Shown one piece after another: positions 37,044 through 46,633 of a stretch of 64,000 bases of DNA. The translations under genes and the position numbers were made by a program. The stretch lies in NCBI RefSeq assembly GCF_029963765.1, contig NZ_JALBYU010000007.1, forward strand, positions 186,001 through 250,000, given 5' to 3'. Under the pieces are notes generated by a model that searched no databases, was not told the DNA's origin, and saw nothing but the letters and a program-made list of their open reading frames with translations. Source of the DNA: Pseudomonas sp. UYIF39. Lineage in GTDB: Bacteria > Pseudomonadota > Gammaproteobacteria > Pseudomonadales > Pseudomonadaceae. Position 1 is the first letter of the stretch. The number at the start of each line of letters is the position of its first letter.

Positions 37044-37589
37044 ATGAAGTACATATTTGACATCGTGCATGGCTTCTTCACCCAGCTTCGCAGCCTGGTG
37101 ATGATCTTCGGCCACGCCTTCCGCAAGCGCGACACGCTGCAATACCCGGAAGAAGCCGTGTACCTGCCGCCGCGCTTCCGTGGCCGTATCGTCCTGACCC
37201 GCGACCCTGATGGCGAAGAGCGTTGTGTAGCCTGCAACTTGTGCGCCGTGGCGTGCCCGGTCGGTTGCATCTCGCTGCAGAAAGCTGAAACCGATGACGG
37301 TCGCTGGTACCCGGAGTTTTTCCGTATCAACTTCTCGCGCTGCATTTTCTGCGGCCTCTGCGAGGAAGCCTGCCCGACCACCGCGATCCAGCTGACACCG
37401 GATTTCGAGATGGCCGAGTTCAAACGTCAGGACCTGGTGTACGAGAAAGAAGATCTGTTGATCTCCGGCCCCGGCAAAAACCCTGATTACAACTTCTATC
37501 GTGTTGCAGGTATGGCGATTGCCGGTAAGCCAAAAGGCGCCGCGCAGAATGAAGCCGAACCGATCAACGTGAAGAGCTTGCTGCCTTAA
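37044..37589 (+). CDS. nuoI: NADH-quinone oxidoreductase subunit I
   Basis: A 181-residue peripheral subunit with two 4Fe-4S clusters, N6a and N6b, passing electrons to NuoB. The two ferredoxin motifs are [15 protein letters not shown] and [15 protein letters not shown]. It is preceded by an AGGATAGAGA ribosome-binding region 12 bases after nuoH and followed by nuoJ after nine bases. Confidence 0.97.
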   Translation: MKYIFDIVHGFFTQLRSLVMIFGHAFRKRDTLQYPEEAVYLPPRFRGRIVLTRDPDGEERCVACNLCAVACPVGCISLQKAETDDGRWYPEFFRINFSRCIFCGLCEEACPTTAIQLTPDFEMAEFKRQDLVYEKEDLLISGPGKNPDYNFYRVAGMAIAGKPKGAAQNEAEPINVKSLLP

Positions 37590-37598
37590 GGAAGAAAG

Positions 37599-38102
37599 AT
37601 GGAATTCGCTTTCTATTTCGCATCGGGTATCGCGGTTGTGTCCACGCTTCGCGTGATCACCAACACCAACCCTGTGCACGCCCTGCTCTACCTGATCATT
37701 TCGCTGATTGCCGTGGCGATGACGTTTTTCGCCCTCGGCGCGCCGTTCGCTGGCGTGCTGGAAGTGATCGCCTACGCTGGCGCCATCATGGTGCTGTTCG
37801 TGTTCGTGGTGATGATGCTGAACCTGGGCCCGGCCTCGGTTCAGCAAGAGCGCGTCTGGCTCAAGCCCGGCATCTGGCTCGGCCCGGTCGCACTCGGCGC
37901 CCTGCTGCTGGTTGAACTGCTGTACGTGCTGTTCAGCCACGACAGCGGCCAGGCCATCGGCCACACCACCGTAGACGCCAAGGCCGTGGGCATCAGCCTG
38001 TTCGGTCCTTATCTGCTGGTGGTCGAACTCGCCTCGATGTTGCTGCTCGCCGCAGCCGTCACGGCGTTCCACTTAGGCCGCAACGAAGCCAAGGAGCAAT
38101 GA
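37599..38102 (+). CDS. nuoJ: NADH-quinone oxidoreductase subunit J
   Basis: A 167-residue inner-membrane subunit (ND6) with five hydrophobic helices, including the third helix ([20 protein letters not shown]) known for a pi-bulge that changes during coupling. The ATG follows GGAAGAAAG. Its stop codon lies two bases before the chosen nuoK start. Confidence 0.96.
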   Translation: MEFAFYFASGIAVVSTLRVITNTNPVHALLYLIISLIAVAMTFFALGAPFAGVLEVIAYAGAIMVLFVFVVMMLNLGPASVQQERVWLKPGIWLGPVALGALLLVELLYVLFSHDSGQAIGHTTVDAKAVGISLFGPYLLVVELASMLLLAAAVTAFHLGRNEAKEQ

Positions 38103-38104
38103 CG

Positions 38105-38413
38105 ATGCCTGCTATCCCTATGGAGCATGGTCTGGCGGTCGCCGGCATCCTGTTCTGCCTCGGTCTGGTCGGCCTGATGGTCCGCCGCAACATTCTTTTC
38201 GTGCTGATGAGCCTGGAGGTCATGATGAATGCCTCCGCACTGGCCTTCATCGTTGCCGGTAGCCGCTGGGCGCAGCCGGATGGACAGATCATGTTCATCC
38301 TGGTGATCAGCCTGGCAGCCGCCGAGGCCAGTATTGGCCTGGCGATTCTGTTGCAGCTGTATCGCCGCTTCCACACTCTCGATATCGACGCTGCCAGCGA
38401 GATGCGCGGATGA
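38105..38413 (+). CDS. nuoK: NADH-quinone oxidoreductase subunit K
   Basis: A 102-residue inner-membrane subunit (ND4L) with three helices. The glutamates needed for proton movement are in [14 protein letters not shown] and [14 protein letters not shown] chose the ATG at 38105, seven bases after AAGGAG. A second ATG two codons earlier overlaps the nuoJ stop and would be too close to that site. The end overlaps nuoL by four bases. Confidence 0.95.
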   Translation: MPAIPMEHGLAVAGILFCLGLVGLMVRRNILFVLMSLEVMMNASALAFIVAGSRWAQPDGQIMFILVISLAAAEASIGLAILLQLYRRFHTLDIDAASEMRG

Positions 38414-40263
38414 ATCTTCTCTATCTGACTTTCGTATTCCCTCTTATAGGTTTTCTGCTGCTGTCGTTCTCACGCGGCCGCCTCTCGGAAAACCTGTCGG
38501 CGCTGATTGGCGTCGGTTCCATCGGCTTGTCTGCCATCGTCACGGCTTATGTGATCTGGCAATTCAACGTCGCGCCACCTGAAGGCGGTCACTACACCAT
38601 GGTGTTGTGGCAGTGGATGGCGGTGGAAGGCTTTACGCCTAACTTCGCGCTGTACCTGGATGGTCTGTCCCTGACCATGCTCGGTGTGGTGGTCGGCGTC
38701 GGCTTCCTGATCCACCTGTTCGCGTCCTGGTACATGCGCGGTGAAGCCGGTTACTCGCGCTTCTTCGCCTACACCAACCTGTTTATTGCCAGCATGTTGT
38801 TCCTGGTGCTGGGCGATAACCTGTTGTTCCTGTACTTCGGTTGGGAAGGCGTGGGCCTGTGCTCGTACCTGTTGATCGGTTTCTACTACAGCAACCGCAA
38901 CAACGGTAACGCGGCACTGAAAGCCTTCATCGTCACCCGTATCGGCGACGTGTTCATGGCCATCGGCCTGTTCATCCTGTTCGCGCAATTGGGCACGCTG
39001 AACATCCAGGAACTGCTGGTGCTGGCGCCACAGAAATTCCAGGCCGGCGACTTCTGGATGGTCATGGCCACCCTGATGCTGCTGGGCGGCGCTGTCGGTA
39101 AATCCGCGCAACTGCCGCTGCAAACCTGGCTGGCGGATGCGATGGCCGGTCCTACTCCGGTTTCGGCACTGATCCACGCCGCAACCATGGTGACCGCCGG
39201 TGTCTACCTGATCGCCCGTACTCACGGTCTGTTTGCCCTGGCGCCGGATATCCTGCACCTGGTTGGCGTTGTCGGCGGTGTGACCCTGGTACTCGCCGGT
39301 TTTGCCGCACTGGTTCAGACCGACATCAAACGTATCCTCGCCTACTCGACCATGAGCCAGATCGGCTACATGTTCCTGGCCCTGGGCGTGGGTGCGTGGG
39401 ATGGCGCGATCTTCCACCTGATGACCCACGCCTTCTTCAAGGCGCTGCTGTTCCTTGCATCCGGTGCGGTGATCGTTGCCTGCCACCACGAGCAGAACAT
39501 CTTCAAGATGGGCGGCCTGTGGAAGAAACTGCCACTGGCCTACGCCAGCTTCATCGTCGGCGGCGCGGCATTGTCTGCCCTGCCACTGGTGACCGCAGGC
39601 TTCTACTCCAAGGACGAAATCCTCTGGGAAGCGTTCGCCAGCGGCAACCACGGTCTGCTTTACGCAGGTCTGGTCGGTGCGTTCATGACTTCGCTGTACA
39701 CCTTCCGCCTGATCTTCATCGCGTTCCACGGTGAAGTGAAGACCGAAGCACACGCCGGTCACGGCATCGCTCACTGGCTGCCACTGTCGGTGCTGATCGT
39801 ATTGTCCACCGCCATTGGCGCGATGATCGTTCCACCGCTGCACGGCGTGCTGCCGGAAAGCGTCGGCCATGCCGGCGGCGAAGCCAAGCACAGTCTGGAA
39901 ATCGCCTCGGGCGCCATCGCCCTGTCCGGTATCCTGCTGGCCGCGCTGCTGTTCCTCGGCAAGCGTCGTTTCGTCACTGCAATCGCCAACAGCGGCATCG
40001 GCCGCTTCCTTTCGGCCTGGTGGTTCGCTGCCTGGGGCTTCGACTGGATCTACGACAAACTGTTCGTCAAGCCATACCTTGCGATCAGCCACGCACTGCG
40101 CAGAGACCCGCTCGACCAGACCATCGGTCTGATCCCGCGTATGGCCAAAGGCGGTCACACCGCCCTGAGCCGTACCGAAACCGGTCAACTGCGTTGGTAC
40201 GCGGCATCGATGGCAGCCGGCTCCGTGCTGGTCATCGGCGCCATCGTGCTGGTAGCGGTCTGA
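38410..40263 (+). CDS. nuoL: NADH-quinone oxidoreductase subunit L
   Basis: A 617-residue antiporter-like subunit (ND5) at the far end of the membrane arm. It has the usual ~14 core helices plus a C-terminal part that includes the long lateral helix. [18 protein letters not shown] holds the conserved glutamate, [20 protein letters not shown] the lysine-containing channel region nearby, and [16 protein letters not shown] the second half-channel. It overlaps nuoK by four bases and is followed 39 bases later by nuoM. Confidence 0.96.
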   Translation: MNLLYLTFVFPLIGFLLLSFSRGRLSENLSALIGVGSIGLSAIVTAYVIWQFNVAPPEGGHYTMVLWQWMAVEGFTPNFALYLDGLSLTMLGVVVGVGFLIHLFASWYMRGEAGYSRFFAYTNLFIASMLFLVLGDNLLFLYFGWEGVGLCSYLLIGFYYSNRNNGNAALKAFIVTRIGDVFMAIGLFILFAQLGTLNIQELLVLAPQKFQAGDFWMVMATLMLLGGAVGKSAQLPLQTWLADAMAGPTPVSALIHAATMVTAGVYLIARTHGLFALAPDILHLVGVVGGVTLVLAGFAALVQTDIKRILAYSTMSQIGYMFLALGVGAWDGAIFHLMTHAFFKALLFLASGAVIVACHHEQNIFKMGGLWKKLPLAYASFIVGGAALSALPLVTAGFYSKDEILWEAFASGNHGLLYAGLVGAFMTSLYTFRLIFIAFHGEVKTEAHAGHGIAHWLPLSVLIVLSTAIGAMIVPPLHGVLPESVGHAGGEAKHSLEIASGAIALSGILLAALLFLGKRRFVTAIANSGIGRFLSAWWFAAWGFDWIYDKLFVKPYLAISHALRRDPLDQTIGLIPRMAKGGHTALSRTETGQLRWYAASMAAGSVLVIGAIVLVAV

Positions 40264-40302
40264 TATGAACCTTGCGAACTTGCGAAAGGAATTGAGCCCG
40301 TC

Positions 40303-41835
40303 ATGATTCTGCCTTGGCTAATCCTGATCCCCTTCATCGGCGGCCTGCTGTGCTGGATGGGTGAGCGCTTCGGCGCTACCCTCCCCCGCTGGATTGCGCT
40401 GTTGACCATGACCCTGGAACTCGCACTCGGCCTCTGGCTGTGGGCCCACGGTAATTATTCATTTGCTCCGGCGCCTGGCGCCGATCCGGTCTGGGCGCTT
40501 GAGTTCAAGCACATCTGGATCCAGCGCTTCGGCATCAGCGTGCACCTGGCCCTCGACGGCCTGTCGCTGCTGATGATCCTGCTGACCGGTTTGCTGGGTA
40601 TCCTCTCGGTACTCTGCTCGTGGAAAGAGATCCAGCGTCACGTCGGTTTCTTCCACTTGAACCTGATGTGGATCCTGGGCGGTGTCGTCGGCGTGTTCCT
40701 CGCCCTCGACCTGTTCATGTTCTTCTTCTTCTGGGAAATGATGCTGGTGCCGATGTACTTCCTCATCGCGCTCTGGGGTCACAGTTCTTCGGACGGCAAG
40801 AAAACCCGGATCTACGCGGCGACCAAGTTCTTCATCTTCACTCAGGCTTCCGGCCTGATCATGTTGGTGGCGATCCTGGGTCTGGTCCTGGTCAACTTCA
40901 ACGACACCGGCGTGATTACCTTCAACTACGCCGACCTGTTGAAAACCAAGATGTCGCTGACCACCGAGTACATCCTGATGCTCGGCTTCTTCATCGCCTT
41001 CGCGGTGAAGCTGCCAGTCGTACCGTTCCACTCCTGGTTGCCTGATGCTCACGCCCAGGCACCGACAGCGGGTTCGGTCGACCTGGCCGGTATCTTGTTG
41101 AAAACGGCTGCATACGGTCTGCTGCGTTTCGCCCTGCCGCTGTTCCCGAATGCCTCGGCCGAGTTCGCGCCGATCGCCATGACCCTGGGTCTGATCGGGA
41201 TCTTCTACGGTGCGTTCCTGGCCTTCGCCCAGACCGACATCAAGCGTCTGATCGCCTACTCCTCCGTTTCCCACATGGGCTTCGTGTTGATCGGCATCTA
41301 CTCCGGCAGCCAACTGGCGCTGCAGGGCGCGGTGATGCAGATGCTGGCGCACGGTCTGTCGGCGGCGGCACTCTTTATCCTCAGTGGTCAACTGTACGAG
41401 CGTACCCACACCCGCGACATGCGTGAGATGGGTGGCCTGTGGTCGAAGATTGCTTACCTGCCGGCCATCAGCCTGTTCTTCGCAGCCGCGTCGCTGGGCT
41501 TGCCGGGTACCGGTAACTTCGTCGGTGAGTTCCTGATCCTGATCGGCACTTTCGCCGCTGCGCCATGGATCACCGTGATCGCAACGTCCGGCCTGGTGTT
41601 CGGTTCGGTCTACTCGCTGATCATGATCCACCGTGCCTACTTCGGCCCGTCCAAGTCGGACGCGGTGCTGCATGGCATGGATGGTCGCGAACTGATCATG
41701 GTGGTCGGTCTGGCAGCGCTGCTGATTTACATCGGCGTCTACCCGCAGCCGTTCCTCGATACTTCTGCCGCGACGATGCATGGCGTGCAGCAGTGGCTCG
41801 GCACCGCCTTCACTCAACTCGCTTCGGCCCGGTAA
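40303..41835 (+). CDS. nuoM: NADH-quinone oxidoreductase subunit M
   Basis: A 510-residue antiporter-like proton-pumping subunit (ND4). The conserved glutamate is in [20 protein letters not shown], the channel lysine region in [20 protein letters not shown], and the second half-channel in [20 protein letters not shown]. It ends seven bases before nuoN. Confidence 0.96.
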   Translation: MILPWLILIPFIGGLLCWMGERFGATLPRWIALLTMTLELALGLWLWAHGNYSFAPAPGADPVWALEFKHIWIQRFGISVHLALDGLSLLMILLTGLLGILSVLCSWKEIQRHVGFFHLNLMWILGGVVGVFLALDLFMFFFFWEMMLVPMYFLIALWGHSSSDGKKTRIYAATKFFIFTQASGLIMLVAILGLVLVNFNDTGVITFNYADLLKTKMSLTTEYILMLGFFIAFAVKLPVVPFHSWLPDAHAQAPTAGSVDLAGILLKTAAYGLLRFALPLFPNASAEFAPIAMTLGLIGIFYGAFLAFAQTDIKRLIAYSSVSHMGFVLIGIYSGSQLALQGAVMQMLAHGLSAAALFILSGQLYERTHTRDMREMGGLWSKIAYLPAISLFFAAASLGLPGTGNFVGEFLILIGTFAAAPWITVIATSGLVFGSVYSLIMIHRAYFGPSKSDAVLHGMDGRELIMVVGLAALLIYIGVYPQPFLDTSAATMHGVQQWLGTAFTQLASAR

Positions 41836-41842
41836 GAGCGCT

Positions 41843-43306
41843 ATGGAATTCACGACTCAACACTTTATCGCGCTTGCGCCGTTGTTGATCACCAGCGCCA
41901 CGATCATCGTGGTGATGCTGGCGATCGCCTGGCGCCGCAACCACTCGCAGACCTTCCTGATTTCCGTGGCGGGTCTGAACCTGGCGTTGCTGTCGATCCT
42001 GCCAGCCCTGAAAGTCGCGCCTCTGGCCGTGACTCCACTGCTGCAGATTGACACCTTCGCTTGCTTGTACATGGCGCTGATCCTGGTCGCCACCCTCGCT
42101 TGTGTGACCCTCGCCCACGCCTACCTCGGCGATGGCGGTTCGGGTTACCCGGGCAACCGTGAAGAACTTTACCTGCTGATCCTGATGGCCGCCGCCGGTG
42201 GTCTGGTACTGGTCAGCGCGCAGCACCTGGCCGGGTTGTTCATCGGTCTGGAACTGCTCTCGGTACCGGTCTACGGTCTGGTGGCATATGCCTTCTTCAA
42301 CAAGCGTTCGCTGGAAGCCGGTATCAAGTACATGGTGCTGTCGGCCGCCGGTTCCGCGTTCCTGTTGTTCGGCATGGCGCTGCTCTATGCCGACTCCGGT
42401 AGCCTGAGCTTCGTCGGCATCGGCCAGGCCCTCGCGGCCACCGGCCTGCCAAGCTCGCTGGCGCAACTGGGCCTGGGCATGATGCTGATCGGTCTGGCGT
42501 TCAAGCTGTCGCTGGTACCGTTCCACCTCTGGACCCCGGACGTTTACGAAGGTGCTCCGGCGCCGGTGGCCGCGTTCCTGGCCACCGCGTCGAAAGTCGC
42601 TGTGTTCGCAGTGATGGTGCGTCTGTTCCAGATCTCGCCCGCGGCGAGCAGCGGTGTACTGAGCGACGTGCTGACCATCATCGCCATCGCGTCGATCCTG
42701 TTCGGTAACCTGCTGGCACTGACCCAGAGCAACCTCAAGCGTCTGCTGGGTTACTCGTCCATCGCTCACTTCGGTTACCTGCTGATCGCCCTGGTGGCGA
42801 GCAAGGGTCTGGCCGTGGAAGCCATCGGCGTGTACCTGGTCACCTACGTGATCACCAGCCTCGGCGCGTTCGGCGTGATCACCCTGATGTCCTCGCCGTA
42901 CAACGGCCGTGACGCGGATGCACTGTACGAATACCGCGGCCTGTTCTGGCGCCGTCCGTACCTGACCGCCGTACTGACCGTGATGATGCTGTCCCTGGCC
43001 GGTATCCCGCTGACCGCGGGCTTCATCGGCAAGTTCTACATCATCGCTACCGGTGTCGAGTCGCACCAATGGTGGCTGGTCGGTTCCCTGGTACTGGGCA
43101 GCGCCATCGGCGTCTTCTACTACCTGCGCGTCATGGTCACCTTGTACCTGATCGAACCGAACCTGCGTCGCCACGATGCGCAACTGCACTGGGAACAACG
43201 TGCAGGCGGCGTGATGCTGCTGGCGATAGCCGCACTGGCGTTCTTCCTTGGGCTGTATCCGCAGCCGTTGCTGGTACTGGTTCAGCAGGCAGGGTTGGCG
43301 GGTTGA
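41843..43306 (+). CDS. nuoN: NADH-quinone oxidoreductase subunit N
   Basis: A 487-residue antiporter-like subunit (ND2) next to NuoK. Family segments include [39 protein letters not shown] and [20 protein letters not shown]. The ATG at 41843 gives normal length and starts with the typical [15 protein letters not shown]; an in-frame extension into nuoM is excluded. This is the last gene of the 13-gene operon and is followed by a strong terminator. Confidence 0.96.
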   Translation: MEFTTQHFIALAPLLITSATIIVVMLAIAWRRNHSQTFLISVAGLNLALLSILPALKVAPLAVTPLLQIDTFACLYMALILVATLACVTLAHAYLGDGGSGYPGNREELYLLILMAAAGGLVLVSAQHLAGLFIGLELLSVPVYGLVAYAFFNKRSLEAGIKYMVLSAAGSAFLLFGMALLYADSGSLSFVGIGQALAATGLPSSLAQLGLGMMLIGLAFKLSLVPFHLWTPDVYEGAPAPVAAFLATASKVAVFAVMVRLFQISPAASSGVLSDVLTIIAIASILFGNLLALTQSNLKRLLGYSSIAHFGYLLIALVASKGLAVEAIGVYLVTYVITSLGAFGVITLMSSPYNGRDADALYEYRGLFWRRPYLTAVLTVMMLSLAGIPLTAGFIGKFYIIATGVESHQWWLVGSLVLGSAIGVFYYLRVMVTLYLIEPNLRRHDAQLHWEQRAGGVMLLAIAALAFFLGLYPQPLLVLVQQAGLAG

Positions 43307-43334
43307 TTGCTTAAGCGACACTCGGTAAAAACAG

Positions 43335-43360
43335 AAACGGCACCTTCGGGTGCCGTTTTT
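43335..43360 (+). terminator. Rho-independent terminator of the nuo operon
   Basis: A ten-base stem AAACGGCACC/GGTGCCGTTT with a TTCG tetraloop and five T residues. Confidence 0.93.
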
Positions 43361-43372
43361 GCGCTCAGGCCT

Positions 43373-43837
43373 TCACAGTTTCCTCACCATAGGCACGCAG
43401 GCCAGCCGAAGGCCTGAGGGTGAATGGTAAATCGCAGGTTCCTCCCCGACGTAACCACAGCGCCGATAGAAATCAGTAGCATTCATCGTCGCATCAAGAC
43501 ACACCTCGGTCAGTCCCAAATCCCGCGCCAGATCTTCAAGAAAACACAAAACACGCTTGCCCAGCCCGCAATGCATGAAATCCGGGTGAATGAAGATTGC
43601 GCCAATTTCACGGTGCGCCAGATCGAGCATGCCGGTCGCCACGGGCTTGCCCTCAACGCAGCCTACATAGAAGTGCTTGTCCATTAGCGTGTCGTAACCG
43701 TCTTCGACCGAGCCTTTGGTCCAGTCGAACATTTGCTGCTCGGTGTAAGCGCCGACGCATTGATGCCGGATGGCGAGTCGCCGAATGTCGAACGCTATCT
43801 GGGCATCGTCCGAGGTGGCTCTTCTGATCTCGAACAT
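43373..43837 (-). CDS. GNAT-family N-acetyltransferase
   Basis: A 154-residue single-domain acetyltransferase. IGAIFIHPDFMHCGLGKRVL is the acetyl-CoA pyrophosphate-binding region (pattern Q/RxxGxG/A appears as HCGLGKR), and ATDFYRRCGYVG is the usual C-terminal tyrosine motif. MFEIRRATSDDAQIAFDIRR starts the fold. The ATG at 43837 follows GGAGAGAG; an ATG four codons earlier lacks a ribosome-binding site. It converges with nuoN. Substrate unknown. Confidence 0.85.
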   Translation of the reverse strand: MFEIRRATSDDAQIAFDIRRLAIRHQCVGAYTEQQMFDWTKGSVEDGYDTLMDKHFYVGCVEGKPVATGMLDLAHREIGAIFIHPDFMHCGLGKRVLCFLEDLARDLGLTEVCLDATMNATDFYRRCGYVGEEPAIYHSPSGLRLACVPMVRKL

Positions 43838-43849
43838 TTCTCTCTCCAT

Positions 43850-44233
43850 GAGCCATGTGCGGACGAGGAATAAAAAGCCCCGTCCATCTCTGGCGGGGCT
43901 TTGGGTAACACGTCAAATGACAAATACGTATGACCTTATAGCCCGCCGGAAGCGGTCATAGAGGAGCACATCATGGTCATTCGATATTGGGTATTCATGG
44001 CTGGATAGTGCTGTGGATTGTTCCGACACGTCAATCGAAGCCGGTAAATGCGGCTGGCGCCTATATTGGAACGGTGTGTACTGTAGGAGGTGCCGCAGGC
44101 TGCAATCTTCTGCTCTTCAATGCCCTCTCCTTTCTAGGAATTTGCTGCAAAGCAGTGAGCAATAGCTGACATTCCGCAGAAGGCATTTGCCGCTAAATTT
44201 GAAGATCACCTATCGAGTGGAGATCCAAGAACC
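43850..44233. other. Low-GC patch with very short ORFs, no clear gene
   Basis: Between the GNAT gene and the 61-codon ORF, base composition drops below that of neighbouring genes. GAGGAG (43961-43966) leads with ideal spacing to ATG 43973, but that frame ends after 11 codons (MVIRYWVFMAG). In another frame a TTG at 43987 opens 60 codons of hydrophobic, glycine- and cysteine-rich sequence ending at 44169 (e.g. AGAYIGTVCTVGGAAGC). Joining the two frames would need one frameshift. I do not recognise the product; it may be the remains of a small membrane protein gene. Confidence 0.35.
43874..43902 (-). terminator. Hairpin with minus-strand T-run
   Basis: A nine-base stem AAAGCCCCG/CGGGGCTTT with an eleven-base loop; on the minus strand it runs into TTTTTA. 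Nothing obvious on the minus strand lies upstream of it. It may serve an unrecognised small transcript or be left over. Confidence 0.5.
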
Positions 44234-44419
44234 ATGAAGGGGACTATTTTTTCAGAGTTGATGGATGGCCTCGATGCGTTAGCCAAAGAACGCCGAGGCA
44301 AAATCACCTTGAAAAAAACGCGTGTTAAACGGATCGGCGCCATGAAGGGCAAACTCGTATTTCCAAATGACATCGATACCTCTCTGTCAGACAGCCAACT
44401 AGATACCTACGAAAGGTAG
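44234..44419 (+). CDS. Orphan antitoxin-like small protein, possibly chimeric or truncated
   Basis: A 61-residue ORF with GGAG eleven bases upstream. Its first half (IFSELMDGLDALAKERRGKI) resembles the N-terminus of HigA/NadS-type helix-turn-helix antitoxins, which are normally 90-105 residues and continue into an Xre domain absent here. Its last part (AMKGKLVFPNDIDTSLSDSQ) instead resembles the toxin-binding tail of Phd/YefM antitoxins. No toxin ORF lies on either side. I infer a decayed or rearranged toxin-antitoxin remnant. This rests on remembered family resemblance, not a search. Confidence 0.45.
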   Translation: MKGTIFSELMDGLDALAKERRGKITLKKTRVKRIGAMKGKLVFPNDIDTSLSDSQLDTYER

Positions 44420-44473
44420 AAGCCACATCTGCGCACATGGATCTATTAGACCCACCCCTTCAAGTCTAAACAT

Positions 44474-44496
44474 ACAAGCGAGCCTGCTCGCGATTG
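44474..44496. repeat. Single REP element
   Basis: ACAAGCGAGCCTGCTCGCGA carries the GCGAG..CTCGC palindrome of the same REP family as the doublet at 1500-1576, as one copy only. Confidence 0.6.
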
Positions 44497-44511
44497 CCAT
44501 GGATCAGGCGC

Positions 44512-44540
44512 CAAAGAAAACGGCACCTCACGGTGCCGTT
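44512..44540 (-). terminator. Rho-independent terminator of the ABC transporter operon
   Basis: On the minus strand, AACGGCACC and GGTGCCGTT pair around GTGA and run into TTTCTTT. It lies 20 bases after the stop codon of the binding-protein gene. Confidence 0.82.
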
Positions 44541-44560
44541 GGCCTTTTGCGGTTCAGCCT

Positions 44561-46303
44561 TTACTTCCGCGCATCCGCCCACGATTTCAGCAGTTCGTTG
44601 TAGCTCACGGTTTCACCTTTAGGCTTCTCGTTCGCCAGTTTCGGCTTCGGTGCACCCGGCTGATCAAACCAGTATTGCGCGTCGCGTTCCGGGTTCATTT
44701 TCGGCGCACAGGTGGCCTGGGCCTTGGAGCGTTCCAGGCGGCTCATGATCGCGTCCTGATCCTTGGCCAGACCATCCAGCGCCTCTTGCGGGGTTTTATC
44801 GCCACTGGCGGCTTCGGCGATGTGGCTCCACCAGAGTTGTGCCAGACGCGGATAGTCCGGCACGTTGGTCCCGGTCGGGGTCCATTGCACGCGGGCCGGG
44901 CTGCGGTAGAACTCCACCAGACCACCGAGTTTCGGTGCCAGGTCGGTCATGGCTTGCGAGTTGATGTCCGACTCACGGATCGGCGTCAGGCCGACGATGG
45001 TTTTCTTCAGCGATACGGTTTTCGAGGTCACGAACTGCGCATAGAGCCATGCCGCCAGTTTCTGTTTCTCAGGCGTGGACTTCATGAACGTCCACGACCC
45101 CACGTCCTGATACCCCAGCTTCATGCCCTCTTCCCAATACGGACCGCGTGGAGACGGCGCCATGCGCCATTTCGGCGTGCCATCGGCATTCACCACTGGC
45201 AGGCCCGGCTTGGTCATGTCGGCGGTGAACGCGGTGTACCAGAAGATCTGCTGGGCAATGTTGCCTTGGGACGGTACCGGACCGGATTCGGAGAAGGTCA
45301 TGCCTGCCGCTTCCGGTGGCGCGTACTTCTTCAGCCAGTCGACGTATTTGGTGGTGGCAAACACCGCTGCCGGGCCGTTGGTATCGCCGCCGCGAGTCAC
45401 GCTGGAACCGACCGGGTGGCAGTCTTCGACACGAATGCCCCACTCGTCCACCGGCAAACCGTTGGGCAAGCCCTTGTCGCCGCCACCGGCCATGGAGAAC
45501 CAGGCATCGGTGAAGCGCCAGCCCAGGGATGGGTCTTTCTTGCCATAGTCCATGTGCCCGTAGATACGCTTGCCGTCGATTTCCTTGACGTCTTCGCTGA
45601 AGAATTTGGCGATGTCTTCATAGGCCGACCAGTTCACCGGCACGCCCAATTCGTAGCCGTATTTTTCCTTGAACTTGGCTTTCAGGTCCGCGCGTTCGAA
45701 CCAGTCGGCGCGAAACCAGTACAGGTTGGCGAACTGTTGATCAGGCAATTGATAAAGCTTGCCGTCGGGAGCGGTGGTGAAGGAAAGACCAATGAAGTCC
45801 TTGAGGTCCAAGGTTGGCGAGGTATACGCCTTGCCTTCGTTGGCCATCAGGTCGGTGATCGATTCGGTCTTGCCGTAGCGAAAGTGCGTACCGATCAGGT
45901 CCGAGTCGTTGACCCAGCCGTCATAGATGCTCTTGTCCGACTGCATCACGGTCTGCAGCTTTTCCACCACGTCGCCTTCTTGCAGCAGGTCGTGGGTCAC
46001 CTTGATCCCGGTGATCTCGGTAAAGGCCTTGGCCAGCACCTTGGACTCGTATTCGTGAGTGGTCAGGGTTTCGGAGACGACTTTGATGTCCATCCCGCGA
46101 AACGGTTCGGCCGCCTTGATGAACCACTTCAATTCCGCGAGCTGCTGGTCGGCCGTCAGGGTGGACGGTTTGAACTCGGCGCCAATCCATTTCTTCGCAG
46201 CGTCTTCATAGGCATCGGCCCACGCCGCAGCGCTCAGCCCGCTGAGTGCCAGCATGGCTGCCAATGAAACGCTATGTCGCAGCTTATTGTTTTTGTCGAA
46301 CAT
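44561..46303 (-). CDS. glpV: ABC importer substrate-binding protein, GlpV-type (glycerol/polyol)
   Basis: A 580-residue periplasmic binding protein. A signal peptide is visible at the N-terminus (hydrophobic SLAAMLALSGLSAAAWA, cleavage after WADA). It is longer than typical sugar-binding proteins, as expected for the GlpV group. ATG 46303 follows AGGAGG at close, good spacing; an in-frame extension upstream overlaps glpU and lacks a signal peptide. The gene order glpSTPQUV equals that of the glycerol transporter of Rhizobium leguminosarum. No glpK, glpD or glpF is nearby, so glycerol itself is likely but not proven; another small polyol is possible. Confidence 0.75.
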   Translation of the reverse strand: MFDKNNKLRHSVSLAAMLALSGLSAAAWADAYEDAAKKWIGAEFKPSTLTADQQLAELKWFIKAAEPFRGMDIKVVSETLTTHEYESKVLAKAFTEITGIKVTHDLLQEGDVVEKLQTVMQSDKSIYDGWVNDSDLIGTHFRYGKTESITDLMANEGKAYTSPTLDLKDFIGLSFTTAPDGKLYQLPDQQFANLYWFRADWFERADLKAKFKEKYGYELGVPVNWSAYEDIAKFFSEDVKEIDGKRIYGHMDYGKKDPSLGWRFTDAWFSMAGGGDKGLPNGLPVDEWGIRVEDCHPVGSSVTRGGDTNGPAAVFATTKYVDWLKKYAPPEAAGMTFSESGPVPSQGNIAQQIFWYTAFTADMTKPGLPVVNADGTPKWRMAPSPRGPYWEEGMKLGYQDVGSWTFMKSTPEKQKLAAWLYAQFVTSKTVSLKKTIVGLTPIRESDINSQAMTDLAPKLGGLVEFYRSPARVQWTPTGTNVPDYPRLAQLWWSHIAEAASGDKTPQEALDGLAKDQDAIMSRLERSKAQATCAPKMNPERDAQYWFDQPGAPKPKLANEKPKGETVSYNELLKSWADARK

Positions 46304-46350
46304 AGAGACCTCCTGTTTGATTTTCGGAGCAACATTGCCGAGCGATTCGA

Positions 46351-46623
46351 CTAGCCCCAACGCATCACAGCCAACAGCCACACCAGGGACAACGCGGACG
46401 CTACCCAGATGCTCCAGTCGGTGACGCCGATTACCAGCAAATGCAGGTAGGCGCTGCCGAGAAGACCGATAAACAGCCGATCGCCACGGGTGGTGGCAAT
46501 CGGCAACAAACCCCGCCGAAGAATGCTCGGCGAACGCAATTCCCAGGTCGTCATGCCCACCAGAATCAGGCCAATGACAATGAAGAACGCCGCGGTGGGG
46601 ACCGTCCAACTCATCCATTCCAT
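46351..46623 (-). CDS. glpU: Small membrane protein of DUF2160 (GlpU)
   Basis: A 90-residue protein with three hydrophobic stretches (about 9-26, 48-66, 69-87) separated by a short basic loop (LRRGLLPIATTRGDR). It matches the DUF2160 family, found between permease and binding-protein genes of this importer type. Role unknown; it may be an accessory membrane subunit. The ATG at 46623 follows GAGGAG by six bases. It begins ten bases after glpQ and ends 47 bases before glpV. Confidence 0.75.
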   Translation of the reverse strand: MEWMSWTVPTAAFFIVIGLILVGMTTWELRSPSILRRGLLPIATTRGDRLFIGLLGSAYLHLLVIGVTDWSIWVASALSLVWLLAVMRWG

Positions 46624-46633
46624 CATCAGCTCC

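Noticed and set aside
28876..38072. Minus-strand open frames of 680-870 codons opposite nuoB-nuoJ (28876-31224, 33427-36024, 36021-38072)
   Set aside because: All are exact antisense shadows of complex I genes with iron-sulfur and membrane motifs on the plus strand.
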